From contig JAAAOR010000125.1 in the NCBI GenBank assembly GCA_009908735.1, positions 1 to 11,971 of the forward strand: DNA of 11,971 nucleotides, read 5' to 3'. The DNA is from Spirochaetota bacterium (GTDB taxonomy: Bacteria > Spirochaetota > Spirochaetia > DSM-27196 > PWMO01). This document shows positions 5,019 through 11,971 of the stretch, piece after piece. A program made the position numbers and the translations under genes. The notes under the pieces were generated by a model. That model did no database searches and had not been told where the DNA came from. It worked only from the letters and a program-made list of their open reading frames with translations. Position 1 is the stretch's first letter, and each line of letters begins with the position of its first letter.

Positions 5019-6032
5019 TCACGCGTTTGTCGTGACACCGGAGTCCTCGACGGTATCACCCTCGGCCGGCTCGAACACCGGCTTTGCCCGGTCGGCAAAC
5101 GCGTCGATGAGCCGGTCCTGAAGCACGGTGCGCTCCCCCTCGGCCCGGGCGGCCTCGTCGAGGGCCAGAAGAGTCTCGCCGATCTCCTGTGCTGATGCGG
5201 CCGCCGCATACCGGCCTGCCAGGGCAGCGGTGATCTGCCGCATCTGCTTTGCCTCCGCTCGGGGCGTCCCGGGTGTGATGAGGCGGTCGAGCTCGGCAGC
5301 CGGCGGGCGGCTTGCAGTGTCGGCGCCGTCACTGTCGCGGCGGCCACCCTGGTCCTCTGCGCTCATCCCCCGACCCCACGTCGTAACGACATGCATGAGG
5401 GCGGCCCGCAGCCTGCGGGCATCACGAAGCTCAGCGTCGAGCCCGGTCCCGGAGATCTTCTTCTCCCCGGCCCGGGCAAGCCTGCGTGCTCTGAGCGTGC
5501 GGCCGAGCTCGACCAGCGCCTGTGTCCCGCTCACCGCGCCGATCCACGCGACACGGCCGATGGCGACAAGCGCCTGCGCGATCCAGACCAGAAGCATCGC
5601 CGCGAGCTTTGCCAGGTTCACCACAAGCATCACCAGCAGATAGATGATCTGCAGGTTCGCCGCCTTCTTGCCCCGCATCTGAACGCCGGCGATCTTCGCC
5701 GATGATCGATTCGGATTGGTCCAGTTGAAGGTGCCGAGGGCATTCCTCGTCGAGACGCTCGCTCCGCTCTTCGAGAGGTTGAGCTTGGTGGGGCCGCGGC
5801 CGTAGCGGCCCCGGAGTCTGAACCGGCCGTTCTGGAGGGCGACGTTGGTGCCCTTCGCGGCGCGGGTTGAGACGCGAATGCCCCGCTTTGTGTTGCCGGT
5901 GACGGTGAGCCCGGCGGCCTTTGTCTGCGCACGAAGCGACACACCGCCGGTGCGGCTTGCCCGAAGGTACGTGCCGCGGTGCTCGATGCGTCTCTGTCTG
6001 CCGTATTGGTCTGTCTTTCCGATGTTGAACAT
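5019..6032 (-). CDS. Membrane protein with DUF4236-like N-terminal region
   Basis: The product is 337 residues from the ATG at 6032, which has GGGAGGAG about six bases upstream; an upstream in-frame start lacks an SD. The N-terminal 115 residues are basic and full of short beta-like repeats of Gly, Arg, Ser and Thr, including KLNLSKSGASVSTRN (83-97). NLSKSG is the signature of DUF4236-type proteins. A long hydrophobic region follows (about 127-170: two membrane helices, IIYLLVMLVVNLAKLAAMLL and AQALVAIGRVAWIGAV). The C-terminal half is soluble and charged, with alpha-helical stretches and a final acidic tail. Function is unknown. It has a divergent neighbour at 6219 across a 186-bp gap with promoter-like elements. 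It ends seven bases from the vapC fragment on the other strand. Confidence 0.75.
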   Translation of the reverse strand: MFNIGKTDQYGRQRRIEHRGTYLRASRTGGVSLRAQTKAAGLTVTGNTKRGIRVSTRAAKGTNVALQNGRFRLRGRYGRGPTKLNLSKSGASVSTRNALGTFNWTNPNRSSAKIAGVQMRGKKAANLQIIYLLVMLVVNLAKLAAMLLVWIAQALVAIGRVAWIGAVSGTQALVELGRTLRARRLARAGEKKISGTGLDAELRDARRLRAALMHVVTTWGRGMSAEDQGGRRDSDGADTASRPPAAELDRLITPGTPRAEAKQMRQITAALAGRYAAAASAQEIGETLLALDEAARAEGERTVLQDRLIDAFADRAKPVFEPAEGDTVEDSGVTTNA

Positions 6033-6108
6033 CAGCACGCTCCTCCCAACAGCTCGGGTTCGATCAGTCTCGTAACAACAGAATGATGTGTGAAGGCCCG
6101 GGACGTAA

Positions 6109-6141
6109 ATTGTCACATACCTCGCCTACAGTTGTAACATA
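6109..6141. promoter_or_regulatory. Divergent promoter zone with a 10-bp direct repeat
   Basis: TTGTCACATA (6110-6119) and TTGTAACATA (6132-6141) differ at one base and start 22 bp apart, two helical turns. On the minus strand they supply TTACAA (-35) and GACAAT (-10) with 17 bp between, suited to the membrane-protein gene. On the plus strand TTGTCA and TAACAT are 19 bp apart, a weaker promoter for the gene at 6219. The repeat may be a regulator site covering both. Confidence 0.4.
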
Positions 6142-6218
6142 AGACGGGGATGCACCCGATTTGAGATCCCAGCTTGCGGGGTGCATCCACAGCGACAACA
6201 GCTAAAGCGGGAGGTTGC

Positions 6219-6878
6219 ATGTCTGATTACCACCGGATGAACCCGGCCGGCGGAGAGGTCGGCGGGTTCGACAGCACATTCGAGAGCAAGGACAACGAGA
6301 CGCTCGCCTACGAGCGCTTCTACTACTGCAAACGCTACGTGGCGGGACTGAGCTTGCGGTTCCAAACGAACAACGAACTGCGCAATCTGGGGGCCAGGCT
6401 CGGCTACAACCCGGAGAAGGGAAGCTTCATCGACAAGTTCACCCGTCGGCGTGCGGAGTGGGACAGCTTCGAGCGCGACATTCCCTGCGCCTACCTTGAG
6501 GCAATCGGGGTCCTGTGGGCGGAGCTCGACGTCTGCGCCGAGGCGGACTACGAGCTCTTCCGGCAAGAGATCGCGAAGGCGCGCTACCCGCGGAAGGCCG
6601 TGGTGCGCTACATCCCGGCAGTCTACGGCACCTATCGCTTTCCCGAGGGCACGAGCGAGCGCGAGGCCATCGAGATGCTCGAACGCAGTAACTACGCCCG
6701 CTTCCACCGGGCCATCGTCTATCCCGAGCTCCTCGTCATCTGGCTGGGAGCGCACCGTGATGGCGGAGGTGGCACCGACGTCGTCTACGACTACTACGAG
6801 CCGGTTTTCGAAAAGAAGAAAGACCGCCTGCAGGTCCGCCCGCCGGCACGGGGCATCGGGCAGACGCGGATCGGGTAG
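6219..6878 (+). CDS. Uncharacterised 219-residue protein
   Basis: The ATG at 6219 has GGGAGG four bases upstream, better than an in-frame ATG at 6174. The protein begins MSDYHRMNPAGGEVGGFDST. It is soluble, rich in aromatic residues, Arg and Glu, with no signal peptide or membrane helix. A segment at about 50-75 (NNELRNLGARLGYN) looks helical, followed by KFTRRRAEWDSFERDIPCAY and a stretch RYIPAVYGTYRFPEGTSERE. The C-terminus is basic. I do not recognise a family and see no catalytic motif. It is divergent from the membrane-protein gene and converges on the WYL regulator, so it is probably a single-gene transcript ending in the hairpin at 6894-6916. Strong codon structure and SD make it a confident gene of unknown role. 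Confidence 0.75.
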   Translation: MSDYHRMNPAGGEVGGFDSTFESKDNETLAYERFYYCKRYVAGLSLRFQTNNELRNLGARLGYNPEKGSFIDKFTRRRAEWDSFERDIPCAYLEAIGVLWAELDVCAEADYELFRQEIAKARYPRKAVVRYIPAVYGTYRFPEGTSEREAIEMLERSNYARFHRAIVYPELLVIWLGAHRDGGGGTDVVYDYYEPVFEKKKDRLQVRPPARGIGQTRIG

Positions 6879-6893
6879 GGGAGGGCGCGCGTG

Positions 6894-6916
6894 CGGGGCG
6901 CGCCTGCCGCGCCCCG
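6894..6916. terminator. GC-rich hairpin between convergent genes
   Basis: GGGGCGCG (6895-6902), loop CCTGC, CGCGCCCC (6908-6915), extended by one more C-G pair to 6894-6916. The stem is perfect, 9 bp, and lies 16 bases after one stop and 18 before the other gene's stop. There is no T-tract on either side, so intrinsic termination would be incomplete or factor-assisted. Confidence 0.55.
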
Positions 6917-6933
6917 TAGCCGCACCGCCAACC

Positions 6934-7923
6934 TCAGTCTCGATACCGCGCGGCGGCTGCGTCCAGCCATGCGGCGGCCTGCTCCCGCAGGTCCGCGGGC
7001 TCGAGGATTTCGGCGTTCGGGCCCCACTGCGAAACCCAGAAGAGGGTCTGCTGTGTCTGGTTGGTTCGAAGGCGCAGAACGATGGCGCCGTCGTCCTGCT
7101 CCGCGATCTCCTGACGGGGGTGCCACTGCCGTTCGCGGATCTTGGCGGCCACGGTGGCGTCAAAGTGCACGGCGATATCGCGTGTTTCGCCGCCAAGGAA
7201 AACGCCAAAGGCCGGGTCGATGTACTCAGCCGCATCGAAGTCGGCAGGTGGTGTGAAGCGATAGGTGGTGGCCTTCGCGCCGGTGAATCGGCCGAGGGCG
7301 TAGATACGCACTTCCGCATCGTGGTGCGAGTAGCCGATGAGGTACCACTCGCCGCGGAAACCCACGATGTGATAGGGGTCGATGACGCGGGTCGCCGAGC
7401 TCGTGTAGCCCGGCTTGCGGTAGGAGACGGTAACGCTTCGCTCGCGCTCCAGGCAGGAGTGCACCACCTGCCAGACCTCGCCGTCGATTTCCGTCACCGG
7501 CTCGGTGACGATGGTGACGTTCTGCGCGAGATCCTCCGAATGCACGGTGACCTTCTCCGGCAGTAGCTCCGTGAGGCGGTCGAAGATCGATCGCAGCCGG
7601 TCGTAGTACGGGCTGTTACGGTAGCTCGACAGGGCCCGCTCGGTCACGAGCACCGCGAGCAGATCGCCCTCGGTGAGCATCACGGTGGGAAGCTCGAAGG
7701 CCTCGTCTGCGTAGTAGTAACCGTGGCGCTGCGCGTCGTACTCGAGGGGAGCCTGCTGGTCACGCAACCACTCGATGTCGCGCTTGAACGTGCGCGCCGA
7801 GAACTCATCCCCCGTCTCCTCGAGGTAATCCTCGGCGAGATCTCGAGCCGACGGATAGTCGCGTTTGTATTTGAGCCTTCGATGGATAAAGGCGATGCGT
7901 TGCATGCGCGCGCGGAAGCTCAT
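6934..7923 (-). CDS. WYL-domain transcriptional regulator
   Basis: The product is 329 residues. The ATG at 7923 has GGAG seven bases upstream. The N-terminus (about 5-56, including DLAEDYLEETGDEFSARTFK) is a winged helix-turn-helix. The WYL domain follows (about 145-225), with the motif EWYLIGY at 192-198 and conserved Arg in VRIYALGRF. The C-terminus (about 245-325) fits the WCX extension that accompanies WYL. In the family such proteins bind DNA and sense a ligand, in some cases nucleic acid or a nucleotide, and often control stress, DNA-repair or phage-defence genes. Here the neighbour is the unrecognised gene at 6219, facing it. No defence operon is visible in the window, so its target is unknown. 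Family assignment is firm. Confidence 0.9.
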   Translation of the reverse strand: MSFRARMQRIAFIHRRLKYKRDYPSARDLAEDYLEETGDEFSARTFKRDIEWLRDQQAPLEYDAQRHGYYYADEAFELPTVMLTEGDLLAVLVTERALSSYRNSPYYDRLRSIFDRLTELLPEKVTVHSEDLAQNVTIVTEPVTEIDGEVWQVVHSCLERERSVTVSYRKPGYTSSATRVIDPYHIVGFRGEWYLIGYSHHDAEVRIYALGRFTGAKATTYRFTPPADFDAAEYIDPAFGVFLGGETRDIAVHFDATVAAKIRERQWHPRQEIAEQDDGAIVLRLRTNQTQQTLFWVSQWGPNAEILEPADLREQAAAWLDAAAARYRD

Positions 7924-8108
7924 TCTCGCACTCCGGGACGCATGGTACGTCTGGCGGGAGAGACATGCAAGACCCCCTGCGGGCCGTGTGCGACCTCCCG
8001 GCGCCCGGTGGCATCCAGCTCCCCGCCACGGTAACCACTGGCGAGCGCGCCCGCCGGTGAAGCAACAGCCCCCAAAACCCCGTAGTACTCATATGAAGGA
8101 AACTTCTG

Positions 8109-8114
8109 TATAAT
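8109..8114 (+). promoter_or_regulatory. Consensus -10 element before the coiled-coil gene
   Basis: TATAAT is perfect. No good -35 lies 16-18 bp upstream (TACTCA at 8086-8091). The predicted start site (about 8121) is two bases before the ATG at 8123, so AGAGGAG would be only partly in the mRNA, and translation would be leaderless or would use the ATG at 8135. Confidence 0.5.
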
Positions 8115-8122
8115 TAGAGGAG

Positions 8123-8518
8123 ATGTCGGACCGCATGAATGACATTATTGGGCTTCTCGAATCGGAGCTCGAAGCTGCCTTCGAGGTCAGGGACAAGCAA
8201 TCACTGCATCGCTACGTAGTGCTCATGATCGATCGCTTCGCCGCCCGCGAGAGCGAGGAGGAGCACCACTCACGGCTCGAGCGCAAAATGGACGAAGGGT
8301 TCGCGGAAATCAAGGATGACGTTCGAACCATCGCCGCGACCATGAAGGAAGGCTTCGCCCGGGTCGATGAGCGCTTCGAGGCCGTCGACAAACGCTTCGA
8401 AGCAGTCGATAAGCGCTTCGACGACATGAACAAGCGGTTCAATTCGCTCGTCGTTCTCATGTCCGTCTTCTTCACTGTGCTTGCGGGAATGATGACGGCG
8501 CTCCGGCTTTTCGGCTGA
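8123..8518 (+). CDS. Small coiled-coil protein with C-terminal membrane anchor
   Basis: The product is 131 residues from the ATG at 8123; the alternative ATG at 8135 removes four residues. The N-terminal 50 residues are helical and acidic. Residues 75-106 are a run of 7-residue repeats (GFARVDERFEAVDKRFEAVD, then KRFDDMNKRF) expected to form a coiled coil. Residues 108-129 (SLVVLMSVFFTVLAGMMTAL) are one membrane helix near the C-terminus, so the coil would be a cytoplasmic tail-anchored rod. Similar bacterial proteins with FEAVDKRF repeats are common and mostly of unknown function. Some resemble DUF1640-like small coiled-coil proteins, but this is only a resemblance. It stands alone, converging on the cryptochrome gene across a structured 54-base gap. 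Confidence 0.8.
   Translation: MSDRMNDIIGLLESELEAAFEVRDKQSLHRYVVLMIDRFAARESEEEHHSRLERKMDEGFAEIKDDVRTIAATMKEGFARVDERFEAVDKRFEAVDKRFDDMNKRFNSLVVLMSVFFTVLAGMMTALRLFG
8342..8446 (+). repeat. 21-bp tandem repeat coding for heptads, five units
   Basis: Five consecutive 21-base units encode MKEGFAR, VDERFEA, VDKRFEA, VDKRFDD and MNKRFNS. The middle three are very alike at DNA level (cGCTTCGA core), so copy number could vary by slippage or unequal recombination without breaking the frame. Confidence 0.75.
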
Positions 8519-8522
8519 CTGA

Positions 8523-8579
8523 CGGCTAAGGGCTGCACGTGTCGCGGCCGCGATCCCCTACGTGGATGAGCCTCAGCCG
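8523..8579. terminator. Imperfect long stem in the gap between convergent genes
   Basis: CGGCT (8523-8527) pairs with AGCCG (8575-8579), GGCT (8531-8534) with AGCC (8569-8572) and CACG (8536-8539) with CGTG (8561-8564). Inside lies the palindrome TCGCGGCCGCGA (8542-8553). Both genes end at or in this structure; it may act as a two-way terminator. There is no T-tract. Confidence 0.4.
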
Positions 8580-10003
8580 ACGCGCTCTCCGAGCCAGTGC
8601 CGTCGGTAGCGGCCATCGGCATCGTATTTCTCTGCCTGTTTCCGCGGGTTGAAGTAGCGGTCGTGGCGCGGGTCGGTGCCGACGCCGACGTTGTAGGTCC
8701 AGTTTCCGTAATTGCTCCCGGGATCGTAATCGATGAGCTGCGACTCGAAGTATTCCGCTCCTATTAGCCAGTTCACCTTCATGTCCCGGGCAAGGTAGCT
8801 TGCCACGTTCTGTCGACCACGGTTACTCATGTAGCCGGTCGCGGCGATCTCCAGCATGTTGGCATCGATGAAGTCCTGCCCGGTCCGCCCCTCTTTCCAG
8901 GCAGAGAACGCCTCGCGGTCGTTGGTCCAGGGGAAGCGGCGCCTCATGGGACCCTCGAAACGGAATATGGCGTCGGCGAACCTGCGAAGGAGAAAGGCGA
9001 AGTAGTCCCGCCAGATGAGCTCGAAGACGAGCCAGTACGTAGAGCTGTTTTTCACGCGCTCGGCTTCGTAGCGTCGAACCTCTTCGACGATACTGCGAGG
9101 ACTCACGGCGCCGTTCGCAAGCCAGGGGGAAAACTTGGAGCTGTAGTCGGCGCCGAGGAGGCCGTTTCGGGTGTGCTTGTAGCGCCGCAGCTCATCGCGC
9201 TCCCAGAAGTAGGCATTTAGCCGATCACGGCCGGCGGTCTCACCCCCGGTGAAGTGGATCGCTGCCCGGGAATCCGGTTCCGGCGGCGGGCTTCCGGAGA
9301 GTTGTTCGACATCGGGAGGTCCCGCGGATACGCCGTGAAGCTTTTCCAGTAGTTCGAGAAGCTCCGCGGGTGGCGCCGGCAGCCGCGGCAAGGCTGCCGG
9401 CGGAGGAAGCGAACCGCGAATCGTCGCGCTTTTCTCCACAGCTTTCCGGAAGTCCGTGTAGATGAGAGGCATCTCTTCGATAGAGAAGGGCAGATCTGAG
9501 GGGTGATAGAGAGTCTGTCCGTGGTGCGGTCGGAGCTGCGGTGTAGCCGCGGTGCCCGGTTTCCCACGGCCCCCCGCCGCCCCGAATGAGGGTTCGTGTT
9601 CCCCGGTCTTCCGCGAGGCAAGAGCCGTCTCGAGCTCCGCCACTTCTGCCGCCTCTTCGGTTCCCGCCTCTTCCTGGTACCAGATCTCGTTCGCCGCATA
9701 GCGTTTGGCAAGGGTGGGGAGCACGGTTGCAGGGCTTCCCCGGCAGATGATGAGGTCGGAGCCCCTGCGTCGCAGCTCACCGCGCAGATCGTCGAGCGTC
9801 TCGAGGAGAAACTGCGCCCTGTGCGGGCCAACCTTCGGAAAGCCGAAGCCGGTGGTGGAAAAGAGGCGCGGGGGGAAGATGAAGACCGGCAGAAGCGCGT
9901 CGATGTCGCGCGTAGCCGGAGCGGAGGCAGCGAGGCCGTGCGCGGACAGGCCCGGATGATCGCCGGTGCGCAGGTCGTTGCGGAACCAGACGATGCGGGT
10001 CAT
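8573..10003 (-). CDS. DASH-type cryptochrome/photolyase
   Basis: The product is 476 residues, of normal length for the family. The N-terminal alpha/beta antenna domain starts MTRIVWFRNDLRTGDHPGLS; FGFPKVGPHRAQFLLETL (54-71) is typical of DASH proteins. HGQTLYHPSDLPF (161-173) is the conserved link. The FAD domain carries YKHTRNGLLGADYSSKFSPW (275-294), STYWLVFELIWRDYF (321-335), and the strongly conserved ATGYMSNRGRQNVASYLARD (388-407) and WLIGAEYFESQLIDYDPGSN (412-431). DASH cryptochromes are blue-light flavoproteins that repair cyclobutane dimers, mainly in single-stranded DNA, and may signal. Two oddities: DHP replaces the usual DNP near residue 15, and a low-complexity insert (about 131-157, Gly/Thr/Pro-rich) lies between the domains. 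The ATG overlaps the upstream stop by four bases (ATGA), implying translational coupling. Confidence 0.95.
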   Translation of the reverse strand: MTRIVWFRNDLRTGDHPGLSAHGLAASAPATRDIDALLPVFIFPPRLFSTTGFGFPKVGPHRAQFLLETLDDLRGELRRRGSDLIICRGSPATVLPTLAKRYAANEIWYQEEAGTEEAAEVAELETALASRKTGEHEPSFGAAGGRGKPGTAATPQLRPHHGQTLYHPSDLPFSIEEMPLIYTDFRKAVEKSATIRGSLPPPAALPRLPAPPAELLELLEKLHGVSAGPPDVEQLSGSPPPEPDSRAAIHFTGGETAGRDRLNAYFWERDELRRYKHTRNGLLGADYSSKFSPWLANGAVSPRSIVEEVRRYEAERVKNSSTYWLVFELIWRDYFAFLLRRFADAIFRFEGPMRRRFPWTNDREAFSAWKEGRTGQDFIDANMLEIAATGYMSNRGRQNVASYLARDMKVNWLIGAEYFESQLIDYDPGSNYGNWTYNVGVGTDPRHDRYFNPRKQAEKYDADGRYRRHWLGERVG

Positions 10004-10944
10004 AGCTGTGTTGCCTCTTCAGAGTGCCGTTGAGATCTCTCACCGGGGTTCAGAGAACTGTTGCCGCCACAGAGCCACGAGGAGTATCTGATGAGGTGCT
10101 CCGCGTGCGGGGGCGGATCCCCGGCGTTGTCGATTGCCAGCATCTGGTCGAGCTCTGCCGGCAATCCCGGAATCTTGAGCCGAGAGACGATGCGCAGCAG
10201 CGGCGGTGTCAGGGCCGGAGGAAGCGCGAGGGCGAGCGTGCCTCGCTTTCGGAGATAGGGGCGAACGAAGTCGCTGAAGCTCAGCTTCTCGGGGCCGGTC
10301 AGCGGCAGACGCCGTGGCGGGGTCTCCGCAAGAATCGCGTCGGCAGTGCGCCGCGCCGCATCGCTGAGGTGGATGGGCCGGAAGGGTGTCGGGATCTCCG
10401 GCAGCGGAACCACAGGAAAGCGACTGGCAGCACGCAGTAGCCTGATGATCTCGCTACCGGAGCTGAAGAGAATCGATGGCAGGACGATCGTTGACTCGAG
10501 TCGGCTTGCCTCCACCAGAGCTTCCGCCTGCGCCTTGGTTTCGGCGTAGGCTGCGCCGGCGTTCCGCGTCACCCCGAGGGCGCTCAGGTACACGAAGCGT
10601 TGTGCCTCGGCCTGTTCCGCGGTTCTCAGCAGATTTCGGGTTCCCTCGACGTGGACGAGTCGGTAGCTTCGACGGCCACCGGGCGGACGGTGCACCGGCG
10701 AGAGGCCAACGAGGTGGACTACGGTATCGCCGGGGCGAATCAGCCCTGAGAGACTTGCCGGGTCGGTAATATCTACGCGGTGGAAGCTGAGTCCCGCAGC
10801 AGGGGGGCTACCGGTGGAGGCACCGGCCCGGCTCGCTACCCCGCGGGCTGCGACGACAACCACGGCTCCGCGGGCAGCGAGCTCCGTCGCCAGTGCCGAG
10901 CCGAGATAGCCTGTCCCGCCCACGAGAACAATCCGGTTTGCCAC
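10000..10944 (-). CDS. NAD(P)-binding epimerase-like protein (atypical short-chain dehydrogenase)
   Basis: The product is 314 residues from GTG at 10944, chosen because AGGAGG stands six bases upstream; an in-frame ATG at 11001 has no SD and adds an unlike 19-residue head. The protein begins with a strand and the nucleotide-binding loop GGTGYLG (9-15), then a Rossmann fold. VHLVGLSPV, a YLSALGV strand and YAETK (a YxxxK) fit the extended or atypical SDR group, close to NmrA or complex-I NDUFA9-like proteins. The substrate is not readable. The C-terminus is variable and polar. The stop overlaps the cryptochrome start (ATGA), so they form an operon; the epimerase is read first. A role beside a flavoprotein in light or oxidative stress is an inference from context only. 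Confidence 0.85.
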   Translation of the reverse strand: MANRIVLVGGTGYLGSALATELAARGAVVVVAARGVASRAGASTGSPPAAGLSFHRVDITDPASLSGLIRPGDTVVHLVGLSPVHRPPGGRRSYRLVHVEGTRNLLRTAEQAEAQRFVYLSALGVTRNAGAAYAETKAQAEALVEASRLESTIVLPSILFSSGSEIIRLLRAASRFPVVPLPEIPTPFRPIHLSDAARRTADAILAETPPRRLPLTGPEKLSFSDFVRPYLRKRGTLALALPPALTPPLLRIVSRLKIPGLPAELDQMLAIDNAGDPPPHAEHLIRYSSWLCGGNSSLNPGERSQRHSEEATQL

Positions 10945-11055
10945 ATCGTACCTCCTCGCCGGAATATCGGCCCGGCAATGGGCGAGCGTCCATCCTTCCA
11001 TGGACGATACCGCCCCGCGACGCGTTCGAATGTCATCTGCAGTTTCGTGGTGACG

Positions 11056-11971
11056 TTACTCCGACAGCGGCACCGTGATCGTGAACGTGGTGACGGGCTC
11101 GCGTTCGAGCCGGATGCTACCCTGCAGCTGACCGACCATAGCCTGCACGAGCTGAAGTCCGAGGCCGTGAGGGGTGTCGAAGTCGATCTCGGGGCCGATC
11201 GGTGTGCCGGTGTTGCTCACGCGTAGCGTCATCTCCGGGCCGGAGTCGTCGATGCTCGATTGCAGGCGGAATACCGCCGCGTCGGCGCCGCGAAAGCCGT
11301 ACTTCACGGCGTTGGTGGCAAGCTCATTCATGATGAGTCCGAGGGTTACCGCAGCTCTCGTCGGCAGGGAGATGTCCGGCGCGTCAATTTCGAGACGCAC
11401 CCCCGCCTCCGGAGAGAAGGAAAAGACCGTGGAAAGCAGTTCCTGCGCGTACTCGCGGAAGTCGATGTGGGTGATGGTCTCCGGCGACTGGTGAAGCTTC
11501 TCGTGGACAACACGGATGGCATTGACCTGGTTCCTGAGGTCTGCGAGATCGGCGCGGTCGGCGAGAGCCTGGTCCTTGAGCTCGATGAGCGATGAGACCA
11601 TCATGAGGTTGTTCTTGGTGCGATGGGTGAGCTCGCGCATGAGCGCGGTACGCTCTTCGAGCGCCTTCTCGCGCTCCTCTTCGAGGTTCTTGCGCTCGGT
11701 GATATCCTCGTGCGTGCCGAACACCACATGCGGGCGACCGTCGTCGGTCCACTCGGCGACTTTCCCCCGGTCACGCACCCACACCCAGCGGCCGTCGGCG
11801 TGGCGCATACGCACCTCACAGTCGTAGTACTCGGATTCTCCGGCAAAGTGCGCCCGAAGAAGCTCCTCCGAACGCGCGAGGTCTTCGGGATGCGTGAACT
11901 CCTGCCAGGTGCGGATGGAGACCGGCGAGATCTCGGCCAGCGTGTAGCCCACGATCTCCGCCCAGCGCTCG
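11056..11971 (-). CDS. PAS-domain sensor histidine kinase, HisKA_2 type (5' end outside window)
   Basis: The frame enters from the right edge (ERWAEIVGYTLAEIS) and gives 305 visible residues. A GTG inside EIVGYT is not a real start, since a PAS domain is already under way. A PAS_3-like domain (FTHPEDLARSEELL, then RHADGRWVWVRDRG and FGTHEDITERK) is followed by a linker helix and the H box RELTHRTKNNLMMVSSLIEL, with the phospho-accepting His in THRTKNN. The ATPase domain has N box LGLIMNELATNAVKYGF and G box PHGLGLQLVQAMVGQLQG. No response regulator or output domain follows. The visible PAS lacks the LOV cysteine motif, so this part is not a flavin photosensor. It lies 111 bp upstream of the epimerase on the same strand. 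Confidence 0.92.
   Translation of the reverse strand, partial: ERWAEIVGYTLAEISPVSIRTWQEFTHPEDLARSEELLRAHFAGESEYYDCEVRMRHADGRWVWVRDRGKVAEWTDDGRPHVVFGTHEDITERKNLEEEREKALEERTALMRELTHRTKNNLMMVSSLIELKDQALADRADLADLRNQVNAIRVVHEKLHQSPETITHIDFREYAQELLSTVFSFSPEAGVRLEIDAPDISLPTRAAVTLGLIMNELATNAVKYGFRGADAAVFRLQSSIDDSGPEMTLRVSNTGTPIGPEIDFDTPHGLGLQLVQAMVGQLQGSIRLEREPVTTFTITVPLSE

Noticed and set aside
6050..6080. tRNA T-loop-like GGTTCGATC
   Set aside because: No acceptor, D or anticodon stems can be built around it; it lies in the divergent promoter gap.
6126..7566. Long open frames antisense to the 219-residue gene and to the WYL gene
   Set aside because: They run through both genes in shadow frames, are Arg/Pro/Ser-rich, lack SD sequences and show no motif. 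The WYL and 219-residue frames have clear starts and family or codon support.
8342..8446. CRISPR-like or regulatory tandem repeats
   Set aside because: The 21-bp periodicity is in frame and encodes coiled-coil heptads; there are no spacers.
11056..11952. Kinase start at GTG 11952
   Set aside because: The frame continues to the window edge with PAS-like sequence (ERWAEIVGYTLAEIS), so the true start is outside the window.
11700..11971. LOV-type (blue-light) PAS domain in the kinase, suggested by the cryptochrome neighbour
   Set aside because: The visible PAS lacks the cysteine-containing GRNCRFLQ-type motif; it resembles an ordinary PAS_3. A LOV domain beyond the edge cannot be excluded.

Overview
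The window is GC-rich bacterial chromosomal DNA. Genes are short and close together, with good Shine-Dalgarno (SD) sequences. The families present (HisKA_2 sensor kinase, WYL regulator, DASH cryptochrome, AAA+/DUF4143 ATPase, VapBC, HepT/MntA) occur across many Gram-negative and environmental phyla. I cannot fix the taxon; a spirochaete or proteobacterium is a guess only.

Left part (1-5020) is accessory DNA with heavy gene decay. It starts with the 5' part of an unrecognised minus-strand gene (1-229). Next is an internally deleted IS3-family element with both ends still visible (434-776). An intact AAA+/DUF4143 ATPase follows (957-2129); its promoter sits inside a perfect 10-bp inverted repeat that ends exactly at the start codon. 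A fragment of a histidine-kinase N box lies at 2203-2283. An intact VapBC-type toxin-antitoxin pair (2640-3265) is followed by remains of at least three more toxin-antitoxin loci: a ParE-like scrap (about 3302-3537), a broken HepT/MntA pair (3733-4248, minus strand) and a second, broken VapBC (4637-5012).

Middle part (5019-8518) holds a minus-strand membrane protein with a DUF4236-like NLSKSG motif. It is divergent from an unrecognised 219-residue gene, and the shared gap carries a promoter-associated direct repeat. The 219-residue gene converges, across a GC-rich hairpin, on a WYL-domain regulator. A small coiled-coil protein built on 7-residue repeats and ending in a membrane helix comes next.

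Right part (8573-11971) is a well-preserved minus-strand unit. It reads, in transcription order, a PAS-HisKA_2-HATPase sensor kinase (start outside the window), an NAD(P)-binding epimerase-like protein, and a DASH-type cryptochrome/photolyase whose ATG overlaps the epimerase stop. The last two are probably translationally coupled. Whether the kinase shares their transcript is not shown by the sequence.

No rRNA, tRNA or CRISPR array was seen. The most distinctive items are the palindromic promoter of the ATPase gene, the dense toxin-antitoxin graveyard around one intact VapBC, and the unrecognised 219-residue gene facing a WYL regulator.
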